NCBI RefSeq assembly: GCF_900199455.1
Contig: NZ_FZQR01000008.1
Span: 62,001 to 126,000 of the forward strand
Reading direction: 5' to 3'
DNA from: Mesorhizobium carmichaelinearum
GTDB taxonomy: Bacteria > Pseudomonadota > Alphaproteobacteria > Rhizobiales > Rhizobiaceae
Length of the DNA stretch: 64,000 bases
In this document: piece by piece, positions 1-7,391 of the stretch
How the letters are laid out: each line of letters begins with the position of its first letter
How positions within the stretch are numbered: position 1 is the first letter of the stretch
The notes under the pieces: generated by a model
The model's database searches: none
What the model was told of the DNA's origin: nothing
The model's input: only the letters and a program-made list of their open reading frames with translations
Made by a program: the position numbers and the translations under genes

Positions 1-990
1 ATCATCTACGTGGCGGCGGCCGCCGCCGCGGCCATCGCGCCAAGCTTTGAAACACTGCTGATGTGCCGCGCCGTGCAAGGCATTGGCGCTGCCGCCACGC
101 GCGTCATCGCGGTCTCGATCGTACGCGACACGTTCGAAGGCCGGCGCATGGCCGAAGTGATGTCGCTGATCTTCATGGTGTTCATGGCGATACCGGTCAT
201 TGCGCCAGGGATCGGCCAGTTCATCATGCTGTTCGCGACGTGGCACTACATCTTCGTCACCATGGCCGTCGGCGCGCTGATCGTATCGGCGTGGTCGCTG
301 CTGCGCCTGCCTGAAACGCTGCGTCCCGAATATCGGCGGTCCCTGACGGTCTCCTCCGTCGTCGGTGGATTCCGCATCGTCCTCACCAACCGCATCGCGC
401 TCAGCTACGCCTTTGCCAGCACCTTCGTCTTCGCCGCAATGTTCGGTTTCATCGCCTCGGCGCAGCAGATCTATGTCGACATCTTCAATGTCGGCGAGAT
501 GTTCCCGGTGATCTTCGCCGGGGTCGCCGGCGTGCTCGCCTTCTCCAATTTTCTGAACTCACGCCTCGTCGGCCGCATCGGCATGCGCCGGCTGTCGCAG
601 AGCGCGCTGCTGCTGTTTCTGGTCATCAGCCTGGCCTGGCTGGTCGTTTCGCTGGAAATCAAGATGCCGCTCTGGCTGTTCATCACCTTCTTTGCCAGCG
701 CCATGCTTCCCTTCGGCGCGCTTGGCGCCAATTTCAACGCGCTGGCCATGGAGCCGCTCGGCCAGCTGGCCGGCACGGCGTCGTCCATCCTGGGCTTCAT
801 GCAGACGTTTCTCGGCGGCATTCTCGGCACGCTGATCGGCCAGGCCTTCAACGGCACGGTGACGCCGCTTGCCGCCGGCTTCTGTAGCGTCTCGGTCGCG
901 GCGCTGCTGATGATCCTCATCGCCGAGCGCGGCAAGATGTTCCAGCCGCACAACCCACCCGTTTCAGGGCACGTCACCGACCTGCATTAG
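1..990 (+). CDS. Bcr/CflA-type MFS drug exporter (5' truncated)
   Basis: The reading frame is open from the first base, so the N-terminus lies outside the window; 329 residues remain. The visible part is strongly hydrophobic with repeated membrane segments. It carries the stretch CRAVQGIGAAATRVIAVSIV followed by RDTFEGRRMAEVMS, typical of the first half of Bcr/CflA multidrug efflux proteins of the major facilitator superfamily in the inner membrane. The C-terminal half has GxLxGTASSILGFMQTFLGG-like small-residue helices, also usual for the family. The substrate cannot be told from sequence. The TAG stop at 988-990 lies inside a long palindromic repeat. Family assignment is confident; function as a specific drug pump is inference. 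Confidence 0.85.
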   Translation: MIYVAAAAAAAIAPSFETLLMCRAVQGIGAAATRVIAVSIVRDTFEGRRMAEVMSLIFMVFMAIPVIAPGIGQFIMLFATWHYIFVTMAVGALIVSAWSLLRLPETLRPEYRRSLTVSSVVGGFRIVLTNRIALSYAFASTFVFAAMFGFIASAQQIYVDIFNVGEMFPVIFAGVAGVLAFSNFLNSRLVGRIGMRRLSQSALLLFLVISLAWLVVSLEIKMPLWLFITFFASAMLPFGALGANFNALAMEPLGQLAGTASSILGFMQTFLGGILGTLIGQAFNGTVTPLAAGFCSVSVAALLMILIAERGKMFQPHNPPVSGHVTDLH

Positions 991-1027
991 AGCGGTTCAC
1001 CGTTTCGCGGAAACGGCGAACCGCTCT
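989..1027. repeat. Long intergenic palindrome at the 3' end of the MFS gene
   Basis: An 18-base arm starting AGAGCGGTTCACCG pairs with its near-perfect complement ending CGAACCGCTCT around a GCG loop (one mismatch). It begins within the TAG stop of the MFS gene. It could serve as a bidirectional terminator or 3' stabiliser between this gene and the convergent gene ending at 1127. No T-run follows directly, so terminator function is inferred. Confidence 0.75.
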
Positions 1028-1040
1028 AACTCCTTGTTTT

Positions 1041-1117
1041 AACGCAATTCCCAAGGGAAAGCGCTCCGCGCTTTTCCCGGGAAAACCGCTTCACACTTTT
1101 CCTGGAATTGCTCTAGA
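1041..1117. repeat. Intergenic repeat family A, copy 1
   Basis: The sequence contains the core TCACACTTTTCCTGGAATTG followed by CTCTA, which recurs at 36121-36180 and, inverted, at 56301-56360. It also contains internal palindromes (GGGAAAAGCGC-like arms around GCGCTTTTCCC). It lies in the gap between two convergent genes, ending 9 bases before the stop of the gene at 1127-1534. It appears to be a dispersed rhizobial intergenic element. Confidence 0.7.
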
Positions 1118-1126
1118 CGACGTGCG

Positions 1127-1534
1127 TCAGGATGCGCCTTGAATCGCCGCCGTGAAGCGAGGCGCAAGCATGCGCCCGGCGATTGCGCCGCCCATACTGT
1201 CCGAAAAGGGCATTGGCAGAGCCTCGTCGAGTGCCTTGAGGATGGATGCCACGAAGGCCCGGCTGAGTTGCGGATCGGTTCCCAGATCGGAATAGGTGGC
1301 GCGGGGCTTGCCGATCAGCGTGCCATTGCGGCGAAGCGAGAACTGCAGCGTCAACGACATGCCCGCGGTTCCTGCTGGCGGCTTCCAACAGGCATAGATA
1401 GCGTCCGACATCTCCTTGAGGGTGTCGACGGGATCGGTGCTGTGGCAGGGGCGCTCTTGCGCGATTGCCGCGTTGGCGTTCGCAAACAAGACGACGGCAA
1501 GAGCCGCTGCAAGAAACGCGAACCGAGACTTCAT
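1127..1534 (-). CDS. Exported TonB-C-terminal-like small protein
   Basis: This encodes 135 residues. An N-terminal signal peptide (MKSRFAFLAAALAVVLFANA, cleavage probably near AIAQ) predicts export to the periplasm. The mature part, with WKPPAGTAGMSLTLQFSLRR then NGTLIGKP, resembles the TonB C-terminal fold (W-PP-G-x-V-x-F-x-L-x-x-DG), common in small rhizobial secreted proteins. I chose the ATG at 1534 over an upstream GTG at 1561 because the signal peptide starts there. No function is known. It is convergent with the MFS gene and separated from it by two repeats. Confidence 0.7.
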   Translation of the reverse strand: MKSRFAFLAAALAVVLFANANAAIAQERPCHSTDPVDTLKEMSDAIYACWKPPAGTAGMSLTLQFSLRRNGTLIGKPRATYSDLGTDPQLSRAFVASILKALDEALPMPFSDSMGGAIAGRMLAPRFTAAIQGAS

Positions 1535-1612
1535 TCGAGAGAGCCCCCGCGAAAGCACCACCTCTTTGGCCGCACGACCCGACGGTTCAAGCGTTGGCCG
1601 CAGGAACCGATC

Positions 1613-2440
1613 CTACGCAGCCCACAGTTCGCGGCGCAACTCCTGCCAGCTTTCCTTGTCGGGCGCGACCAGCAGGCCACCGCCGACATGCGACGGCAGA
1701 TAGGCGCTGCCGTCGAAGCGCGCGGCATGGCCGCCGGCCTCGGCATGGATCAGCACGCCGGCCAGATGGTCCCAGGGCATCAGCTTGTTGTAGACGACGA
1801 AATGGCCATGGCCACTCGCCAGCAGCCGGTATTCGTGGGCGGCACAGCGGTAGTTGAACTGCGACAGCGTCTTGGTCTGGTTGCAGGCCAGCCGCGTACG
1901 GTCGGGCTCGGCCATGTATTGCCAGGAGACCGCACCGGTCATCTCAGAGATCGGCGCGCTTGCGGCAACCCGCACTGTCTCCAGGCTGCCATGCGCATGG
2001 CGGATATGGCTGCCGGCACCCTTGGCGCCGATCAGCCAGTCCTTGCCGACCGGATCATGGATGATGCCCGCCACCGTCTCACCCTTGATCACGACGCCAA
2101 GCATGACGCCGAACAGCGGCACGCCGGAGGCGAAGTTGAAGGTGCCGTCGACCGGGTCGATGACGAAAGCCAGATCGGCATCGCCCAAACCATCGAGCAG
2201 CGCCGGGTCGTCGGAACAGGCTTCCTCGCCGACAACCATGGCCGAGGGATAGCGCTGGCGCAGCCTGGCGGTGATCAGCCGTTCGGCGTTGACATCGGCT
2301 TCCGTCACCAGATCGGCGGCGGAGGTCTTCTGCCTGACATCGCCATCGCCCAGCCGGCGAAAGCGGGGCATGATTTCGGTGTCGGCGGCCTCGGCCAGCA
2401 GGCTGGCCAGCCAGTCGATCGCATTGTCGTCAAATGTCAT
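1613..2440 (-). CDS. Inositol monophosphatase family protein
   Basis: This is a 275-residue protein of the Mg-dependent FIG superfamily (inositol monophosphatase, CysQ, fructose bisphosphatase). Visible metal-site motifs are GEE at about 71-73, DPVDGTFNF at about 95-103 and WDHLAG near 222. All are the expected Asp/Glu ligands, so the enzyme should be active. The substrate could be inositol phosphates or another small phosphomonoester. Its start overlaps the 3' end of the upstream ttcA-like gene by 11 bases, so the two are probably co-transcribed and translationally coupled. Family call is firm; exact substrate is open. Confidence 0.88.
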   Translation of the reverse strand: MTFDDNAIDWLASLLAEAADTEIMPRFRRLGDGDVRQKTSAADLVTEADVNAERLITARLRQRYPSAMVVGEEACSDDPALLDGLGDADLAFVIDPVDGTFNFASGVPLFGVMLGVVIKGETVAGIIHDPVGKDWLIGAKGAGSHIRHAHGSLETVRVAASAPISEMTGAVSWQYMAEPDRTRLACNQTKTLSQFNYRCAAHEYRLLASGHGHFVVYNKLMPWDHLAGVLIHAEAGGHAARFDGSAYLPSHVGGGLLVAPDKESWQELRRELWAA

Positions 2441-3317
2441 CGGAAGCGTCTTGTCCTGTGATGAGGGTCTGATTCAGGGCTGCAAAGTCGAACAGTTTCC
2501 TGTCGAGCAGATGCGACGGCCTGGTGTTGGACAGCGCGCGGATCATCGTGTCCTTGCGGCCGGGCATGCGCTTTTCGATGTCCTCCAGCATCGCCTTCAT
2601 GGCGTTGCGCTGAAGGCCTTCCTGGCTGCCGCAGAGGTCGCAAGGGATGATCGGGAACCGCATCGCGGCGGCGAATTTCTCGAGGTCGATTTCGGCGCAG
2701 TAGCTCAGCGGCCGCAGCACCATGACGTCGCCCTCGTCGTTGAGCAGCTTTGGCGGCATGGCGGCGAGACGGCCGCCATGGAACAGGTTCATGAAGAAGG
2801 TTTCGAGAATGTCCTCGCGGTGATGGCCGAGGACCAGCGCCGAACACCCCTCCTCGCGCGCGATGCGGTAGAGATGGCCGCGGCGCAGCCGCGAGCAGAG
2901 CGAGCAGTAGGTGCTGCCCTGCGGCAGCTTGTCGGTGACGACCGAATAGGTGTCCTGGTACTCGATGCGGTGGGCAATGCCGTTGGCGTTGAGGTAGTCG
3001 GGCAGGATATGCTTGGGAAAATTCGGCTGGCCCTGGTCGAGGTTGCAGGCCAAGAGTTCGACGGGCAGCAGCCCGCGCCATTTGAGGTCGAGCAGCGTGG
3101 CAAGCAGGCCGTAGGAATCCTTGCCGCCCGACAGCGCGACCAGCCAGCGCTGACCGGGCTCCACCATCGAGAAATCCTCGATGGCCTGGCGAGTCAGCCG
3201 CAGCAGCCGCTTGCGCAATTTGTTGAACTCGACCGAGGACGGCACGTCGGCGAACAGCGGATGGGAGCCGCCTTCGGCGGCCGGTTCGAGCGTCTCTATG
3301 TCTGGCTGCATGTTCAT
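2430..3317 (-). CDS. ttcA: tRNA 2-thiocytidine biosynthesis protein TtcA
   Basis: This encodes 295 residues from the ATG at 3317 (an in-frame ATG at 3311 is an alternative). The PP-loop SGGKDS lies at 63-68, and Cys138/Cys141 (YCSLC) and Cys226 (PCDLC) match the three cysteines that hold the [4Fe-4S] cluster in TtcA. TtcA thiolates cytidine 32 of certain tRNAs with ATP in the cytoplasm. The GHHREDILETFFMNLFHGG segment is typical of the family. A longer reading frame to 3401 exists but encodes a poor N-terminus. It is coupled to the downstream phosphatase gene. The Fe-S requirement links it loosely to the suf operon at 21617-29152. Confidence 0.92.
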   Translation of the reverse strand: MNMQPDIETLEPAAEGGSHPLFADVPSSVEFNKLRKRLLRLTRQAIEDFSMVEPGQRWLVALSGGKDSYGLLATLLDLKWRGLLPVELLACNLDQGQPNFPKHILPDYLNANGIAHRIEYQDTYSVVTDKLPQGSTYCSLCSRLRRGHLYRIAREEGCSALVLGHHREDILETFFMNLFHGGRLAAMPPKLLNDEGDVMVLRPLSYCAEIDLEKFAAAMRFPIIPCDLCGSQEGLQRNAMKAMLEDIEKRMPGRKDTMIRALSNTRPSHLLDRKLFDFAALNQTLITGQDASDDI

Positions 3318-3399
3318 GGCGCGGCGGCCCCGGGAATGACTTCCGCCCGGATTAGCGCATCGGCCGGAGAATCGAAACCGCAAAGCGGATGTGCCAAAC

Positions 3400-3428
3400 A
3401 AAAAGGCCGCCTCGAGGGGCGGCCTTTC
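3400..3428 (-). terminator. Rho-independent terminator of rpsD
   Basis: On the minus strand an 8-bp GC-rich stem (AGGCCGCC/GGCGGCCT, arms 3418-3425 and 3404-3411) with a 6-base loop is followed by TTTTTG. It lies 22 bases beyond the rpsD stop codon. Confidence 0.85.
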
Positions 3429-3449
3429 GGTATCGCAGAAAGCGTTCGC

Positions 3450-4067
3450 TTAGCGCGAATAGAATTCGACGACCAGGTTCGGTTCCATCTGGACGGCGAA
3501 CGGCACGTCCGCCAGGCCGGGGATACGCGAGAAGGTCGCGACCATCTTGTTGTGATCGGCTTCGATGTAGTCCGGCACGTCGCGCTCGGCAAGGCCGACC
3601 GATTCGAGCACGATGACCAGCTGCTTCGACTTTTCGCGCACTTCGACGACGTCGCCCGGCTTGCAGCGATACGAGCCGATGTTGACGCGCTTGCCGTTGA
3701 CGTTGACGTGGCCGTGGTTGACGAACTGACGGGCCGCGAAAATGGTCGGCACGAACTTGGCGCGGTAGACGACCGCGTCGAGACGCGATTCGAGCAGGCC
3801 GATCAGGTTCTCTGAGGTGTCGCCCTTGCGGCGGTCGGCCTCTTCATAGACCTTGCGGAACTGCTTTTCCGAAACGTCGCCATAGTGACCCTTCAGCTTC
3901 TGCTTGGCGCGCAGCTGCAGGCCGAAATCGGAAAGCTTGCCCTTGCGGCGCTGGCCGTGCTGGCCGGGGCCGTATTCACGCTTGTTGACCGGGGACTTCG
4001 GGCGGCCCCAGATGTTTTCGCCGAGACGGCGGTCGATCTTGTATTTCGCGGATTCGCGCTTGCTCAT
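3450..4067 (-). CDS. rpsD: 30S ribosomal protein S4
   Basis: This is a 205-residue S4 protein, the usual length. It begins MSKRESAKYKIDRRLGENIW and has the S4 RNA-binding region around residues 95-160 (RLDAVVYRAKF, ARQFVNHGHVNVNGKRV). S4 nucleates assembly of the small subunit body by binding 16S rRNA. The N-terminus lacks the zinc-binding cysteines of the C+ paralogue type. It is a standalone gene here, as is common in rhizobia, with its own terminator at 3400-3428 and a hairpin-rich leader upstream (4091-4191). The Shine-Dalgarno AAGGGA sits just before the ATG. Confidence 0.97.
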   Translation of the reverse strand: MSKRESAKYKIDRRLGENIWGRPKSPVNKREYGPGQHGQRRKGKLSDFGLQLRAKQKLKGHYGDVSEKQFRKVYEEADRRKGDTSENLIGLLESRLDAVVYRAKFVPTIFAARQFVNHGHVNVNGKRVNIGSYRCKPGDVVEVREKSKQLVIVLESVGLAERDVPDYIEADHNKMVATFSRIPGLADVPFAVQMEPNLVVEFYSR

Positions 4068-4090
4068 CGCATTCCCTTTTCAAAACAACA

Positions 4091-4115
4091 CACCCGGCAC
4101 CTCATGGTCCGGGTG
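4091..4115 (-). promoter_or_regulatory. Hairpin in the rpsD leader
   Basis: CACCCGG at 4091-4097 pairs with CCGGGTG at 4109-4115, extended by ACC/GGT around a TCAT loop with one bulged base. In the rpsD (minus) direction the hairpin is followed by a T-rich stretch and then the Shine-Dalgarno, about 24 bases from the start codon. It may act as an attenuator or an S4 autoregulatory element; that is inference. Confidence 0.5.
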
Positions 4116-4159
4116 AAGGAAACGCGCCCTCCTCTGGCCTCCGTTTTCGAGACCTGACA

Positions 4160-4191
4160 GGGTTTTCCCACGCAACGCGGCGGGAAAACCC
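4160..4191. repeat. Inverted repeat upstream of rpsD
   Basis: GGGTTTTCCC at 4160-4169 is complementary to GGGAAAACCC at 4182-4191, with a 12-base loop. It lies about 95-125 bases upstream of the rpsD start. It could be a leader hairpin or an operator; nothing further can be said. Confidence 0.5.
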
Positions 4192-4440
4192 ACGGGACAC
4201 GTCAGTTCAAACAAGACCAGAAACCAAGGCAACCGATCTTGCACATGCAAAACAAACACCGGACATCGCTGCCCGGCGTTGGCGGCTGGTTAAACCGAGA
4301 TTTAACCGCTGTCAAGCTTCCGCATAGCTTGGGACAGCGCAACCGTGTAGCGTCCGCGGCGTTGAGCGATGCCGGATGTGGCGGGAGGTTTTGCGCCAAC
4401 GGCACCAGGAAGGGACTGGAGCTAGAGGAGTCCAATTGGC

Positions 4441-4638
4441 ATGAGGAAGTTCTTCCTTACCTTGGCAGGCGCCGCGGTGCTTGCAGGTTCGATGGCGGTG
4501 GCGCCGGAACCGGCTATGGCGCGCCATTGGCACGGCCACAAACAGGTCTGCCGCGTCATCGTCAAGAAGCGAGTGGTGTGGCGGCATGGCCACCGCAGGG
4601 TGATCGTCGAGCGGATACGGCGCTGCCACCGTTGGTAA
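4441..4638 (+). CDS. Small exported His/Arg-rich protein
   Basis: This encodes 65 residues with a signal peptide (MRKFFLTLAGAAVLAGSMAV, cleavage probably after AMA). The mature part is only about 38 residues, very basic, with the motif ARHWHGHKQVCRV, a second cysteine near the C-terminus (RRCHRW) and five histidines. Two cysteines about 26 residues apart could form a disulfide in the periplasm. It has a strong AGGAG Shine-Dalgarno (CTAGAGGAGTCC). No function is recognised; metal binding by the HWHGH cluster is only a possibility. A strong hairpin at 4674-4700 closes the transcript. Confidence 0.7.
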   Translation: MRKFFLTLAGAAVLAGSMAVAPEPAMARHWHGHKQVCRVIVKKRVVWRHGHRRVIVERIRRCHRW

Positions 4639-4673
4639 GGCAAAACATCTGCCCAGAGATTTTGCTTAGAGAC

Positions 4674-4700
4674 AAGGCCCGCAGTTCCGCTGCGGGCCTT
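4674..4700. terminator. Hairpin between convergent small genes
   Basis: AAGGCCCGCAG at 4674-4684 pairs perfectly with CTGCGGGCCTT at 4690-4700 around a TTCCG loop. It lies between the gene ending at 4638 (+) and the gene ending at 4733 (-), so it can terminate both. The following T-run is weak. Confidence 0.7.
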
Positions 4701-4732
4701 CGTCTGTTGGGTCAACGTCGCGAACGACACGC

Positions 4733-4921
4733 TCAGTCTTTCGACTTCTTTTCCGGCAGCCCCTTGCGCTTGGTCTCCGCGAATTCCTCGAGCTGTTTTT
4801 CACTCATGGATTCGTACATTTCTTTGGAAGCGCCCTTGAGTTCGCTTTTCTTCGTCTCGCCGCGCTTGGCGGAGAGCGCGGCGCCGGCGGCTTTCTGCTG
4901 GGCTTTCGAGGTGGCTGGCAT
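4733..4921 (-). CDS. DUF3008 family small protein
   Basis: This encodes 62 residues, mostly charged and helical: it starts MPATSKAQQKAAGAALSAKR and contains a SEKQLEEFAETKRKGLP segment. This matches the DUF3008 family of small cytoplasmic proteins found across alphaproteobacteria, with no established function. It has no signal or membrane segment. Its Shine-Dalgarno (AGGAGAAA) lies inside an 8-bp hairpin (4927-4950), so translation may be controlled by RNA folding. Family call rests on the N-terminal motif. Confidence 0.8.
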   Translation of the reverse strand: MPATSKAQQKAAGAALSAKRGETKKSELKGASKEMYESMSEKQLEEFAETKRKGLPEKKSKD

Positions 4922-4926
4922 GGCCG

Positions 4927-4950
4927 TTTCTCCTTTGCTGTCAGGAGAAA
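4927..4950 (-). promoter_or_regulatory. Hairpin sequestering the DUF3008 ribosome binding site
   Basis: On the minus strand TTTCTCCT, an 8-base loop and AGGAGAAA form a perfect 8-bp stem whose 3' arm is the Shine-Dalgarno, five bases before the ATG at 4921. Such a structure would hide the ribosome site until melted or remodelled. Confidence 0.65.
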
Positions 4951-5087
4951 CGCCGCGCTTCGGCGGCGGTTCCGGCGCGCAAGCGGCCCAGTTCCTCTTG
5001 CGGCTGCTGCCAGCCCGTCAGGCGACCGGCTTCGGCGAGTTCGTTGGCAGCCTTCCCGTGTCCGGAGCCTCGGTGTAGGACTGCTGA

Positions 5088-6470
5088 ATGAAGTCTCTGA
5101 CAGACCTCTCACAAGCTCTCTCCACCGGCCTTGCGAAAATCCGCACCGAATTCCACGTGCCGGATGGATTTCCGGCAGACGTCGTGGCAACCGCGGAAGC
5201 GGCGGCCAGACGTGTGCCAGACCAGCATGCCGATCGAACTGATATGCCCTTCGTCACGCTTGATCCGGCTGCCTCCACCGATCTTGACCAGGCGTTCTCG
5301 ATCGAGGCGAGCAGCAGTGATCTTCTGCTGCATTATGCCATTGCCGACGTGGCCTGGTTCGTCGAGGACGGCGACGCGGTGGATGTCGAAGCCTGGAACC
5401 GGGGTCAAACGCTTTACCTGCCGGACGGCAAGGCCGGGCTCTATCCCCCGGTGCTTGCCGAGGCTGCGGCGAGCTTGTTGCCGGATGGACCGCGTCCAGC
5501 TGTGATCTTCACGGTTCGGGTCGCCGAAGACGGCGCGGTGAAGCTGGACGGCGTGGAACGGGCAATCATTCAAAGCCGCGCGAAGCTTGCCTATGACAGC
5601 GTGAAGGCGTCCGACGTTCCGCCCGACTTCGCCGAATTGGCGCGGCGCATTGCGGCAAACGAAGAGCGTCGTGGCGCTTCACGCGTCGACCCGCCCGAGC
5701 AGGAGGTGGAAAGGCTCGCCGACGGCACCTTCCGGCTTTCGTTCAGACCGCTGCTGCAATCCGAGCGGGACAATGCAGCACTTTCGCTGGCTGCCAACAT
5801 GGCGATTGCCGACGCCATGCTGGCGCACGAGACCGGGCTGTTCCGGGTCATGTCTGGGCCGGACGCTTCCAAGGTGCAGAGACTGCGCAACGCGGCACAG
5901 GCGCTCGGCCTGTCCTGGCCGGCCTCTACCGGCCTGCGCGACTATCAGCGCACGCTTGACCCGGCCGATCCGAAACAAGCCGCATTGATGCTGGAAATCC
6001 GCCGTGCAGGCAACGGCGCGTCCTACCAGCCCTATCAGGAGGGTGTCGTTCCCTGGCATGAGGCGATGGCCGCCACCTATGCCCATGCCACCGCACCGCT
6101 CAGGCGGCTCGCCGACCGCTATGTCGTGCGCTGCGCGCTGGCAATCGCCAACGGTCAGCCCGTGCCGCAGGCCGTCACCGATGCATTCGCTGGATTGCCG
6201 AAGGTGATGGGACGTTCGGATGCCCGCGCCTCGCAGATCAACCATGCGGCCATCGACCTTGCCGAGGCGGTGATGCTCAGGGGACGCGAGGGGGAAACGT
6301 TCAAAGCTGTCGTCACCGACTTCGTCGACCATGGCGTGCGCGTTCAGCTTGCCGACATGCCTGTCGTTGCCACCGTGAAGGCCACCGGGCTCAGACAAGG
6401 TGACGGTCTGACGCTAAAACTGGTGTTGGCCGATGCGGATCAACGCAGCATCGTCTTCGAACCCGTTTAG
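5088..6470 (+). CDS. Compact RNB-domain ribonuclease (RNase II/R family)
   Basis: This encodes 460 residues made almost only of the RNB catalytic domain. It lacks the N-terminal cold-shock domains, and no clear S1 domain is visible beyond a short C-terminal beta region (FKAVVTDFVDHGVRVQL). The catalytic signature reads DPAASTDLDQAF at 59-70. This gives Asp59, Asp65 and Asp67 where RNase II has Asp201, Asp207 and Asp209, but Gln68 replaces the fourth Asp. The HATAPLRRLADRYV motif that closes the RNB site is present. The enzyme should degrade RNA 3' to 5' in the cytoplasm, but processivity and substrate are uncertain. It is convergent with murI, whose stop overlaps its own by 4 bases. Confidence 0.85.
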   Translation: MKSLTDLSQALSTGLAKIRTEFHVPDGFPADVVATAEAAARRVPDQHADRTDMPFVTLDPAASTDLDQAFSIEASSSDLLLHYAIADVAWFVEDGDAVDVEAWNRGQTLYLPDGKAGLYPPVLAEAAASLLPDGPRPAVIFTVRVAEDGAVKLDGVERAIIQSRAKLAYDSVKASDVPPDFAELARRIAANEERRGASRVDPPEQEVERLADGTFRLSFRPLLQSERDNAALSLAANMAIADAMLAHETGLFRVMSGPDASKVQRLRNAAQALGLSWPASTGLRDYQRTLDPADPKQAALMLEIRRAGNGASYQPYQEGVVPWHEAMAATYAHATAPLRRLADRYVVRCALAIANGQPVPQAVTDAFAGLPKVMGRSDARASQINHAAIDLAEAVMLRGREGETFKAVVTDFVDHGVRVQLADMPVVATVKATGLRQGDGLTLKLVLADADQRSIVFEPV

Positions 6471-7279
6471 GCGGTAGACGTTTCCGCCACTAATCCAAAG
6501 CCCTGCATCAGCCGGCTGACGGCGAAATCCGCTTTGCCTGACGTGAAGACAGCGATATCGGGCTCGCCTTGCGGCAGCGCCCCATCGATCGGCGGCAGCA
6601 GCGAAAGTGCCCGCCTGGCGATCGCCTCGGCCGGATCGATCCAGTCGACCGGCCAGGGCGCGGTCTTGCGCATGCGGTTGACCAGGAACGGATAGTGCGT
6701 GCAGGCCAGCACGACAATGTCGGTTCTCAGCCCATCATGTTCCATGAAGCAGGGTGAGATCTCGGCGCGCACGGCTTCCTCGTCGACAAAGCCCTCGCGC
6801 ATATAGACTTCGGCAAGCCCCGCCAGCCTGTCGCTGCCAACCAGGCGGACATGGCATTTCTGCGCCCATTTGCTGATCAGGTCGCGTGTATATTGCCGCT
6901 TCACCGTGCCCGGCGTCGCCAACACCGAGACCAGGCCAGAGCGGGTGCGCTCCGCCGCCGGCTTGACCGCCGGCACTGTGCCGACGAAGGGATGGCCTGG
7001 AAATCTCTCGCGCAGCGCATCGATCACCAGCGTCGAGGCGGTGTTGCAGGCAATGACGGAAATCGCCGGCGCAAACCTGTCGAGCAGCTTGGCGAAGAGC
7101 TCGAGTATATGGGTGCGCAGTGCCGGTTCTTCCCAGGCGCCGAACGGAAAGGCGGCATCGTCGGCGACATAGATGAAGCGCCGGTCCGGCATCAGCACGC
7201 GCGCCTCGCGCAAAACGGTCAGCCCGCCGACGCCGGAATCGAACATCAGGATCGGGCGGTGGCTTGATCGATCGTTCAT
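6467..7279 (-). CDS. murI: Glutamate racemase
   Basis: This is a 270-residue enzyme that makes D-glutamate for peptidoglycan in the cytoplasm. The FDSGVGGLTV motif is at 13-22, and the two catalytic cysteines are Cys78 in IACNTAST and Cys193 in LACTHYPF. The usual D-x-PYG motif reads DDAAFPFG here, a mild variation. Both Asp/Glu racemase half-domains are complete. The gene faces the RNB nuclease tail to tail. The start ATG at 7279 gives the expected short N-terminus before the first motif. Confidence 0.92.
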   Translation of the reverse strand: MNDRSSHRPILMFDSGVGGLTVLREARVLMPDRRFIYVADDAAFPFGAWEEPALRTHILELFAKLLDRFAPAISVIACNTASTLVIDALRERFPGHPFVGTVPAVKPAAERTRSGLVSVLATPGTVKRQYTRDLISKWAQKCHVRLVGSDRLAGLAEVYMREGFVDEEAVRAEISPCFMEHDGLRTDIVVLACTHYPFLVNRMRKTAPWPVDWIDPAEAIARRALSLLPPIDGALPQGEPDIAVFTSGKADFAVSRLMQGFGLVAETSTA

Positions 7280-7391
7280 GAATATCGGACCACGGAAAGA
7301 GGCTGGCCAGTGATTTGGCCAACGCCGTTTCTATCCGCAACGATCATGGTCTTGAAGTGGCGAACGCTCGCAAGTTTGCGCAGTTCTGGCC

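Larger units (their letters stand above)
4068..4440. other. Non-coding gap between rpsD and the small exported gene
   Basis: This 373-base stretch separates divergent genes and shows no convincing gene. It holds two hairpins on the rpsD side (4091-4115 and 4160-4191, listed separately). Nearer 4441 it contains AGGAG about ten bases before the next ATG, which is that gene's ribosome binding site. It must contain both promoters, but I could not place -35/-10 boxes with confidence. Confidence 0.6.

Noticed and set aside
1139..2461. 440-codon plus-strand open frame opposite the inositol phosphatase and exported protein genes
   Set aside because: It is an antisense shadow of GC-rich coding sequence; no domain, signal or ribosome site, while the opposite strand has clear families.
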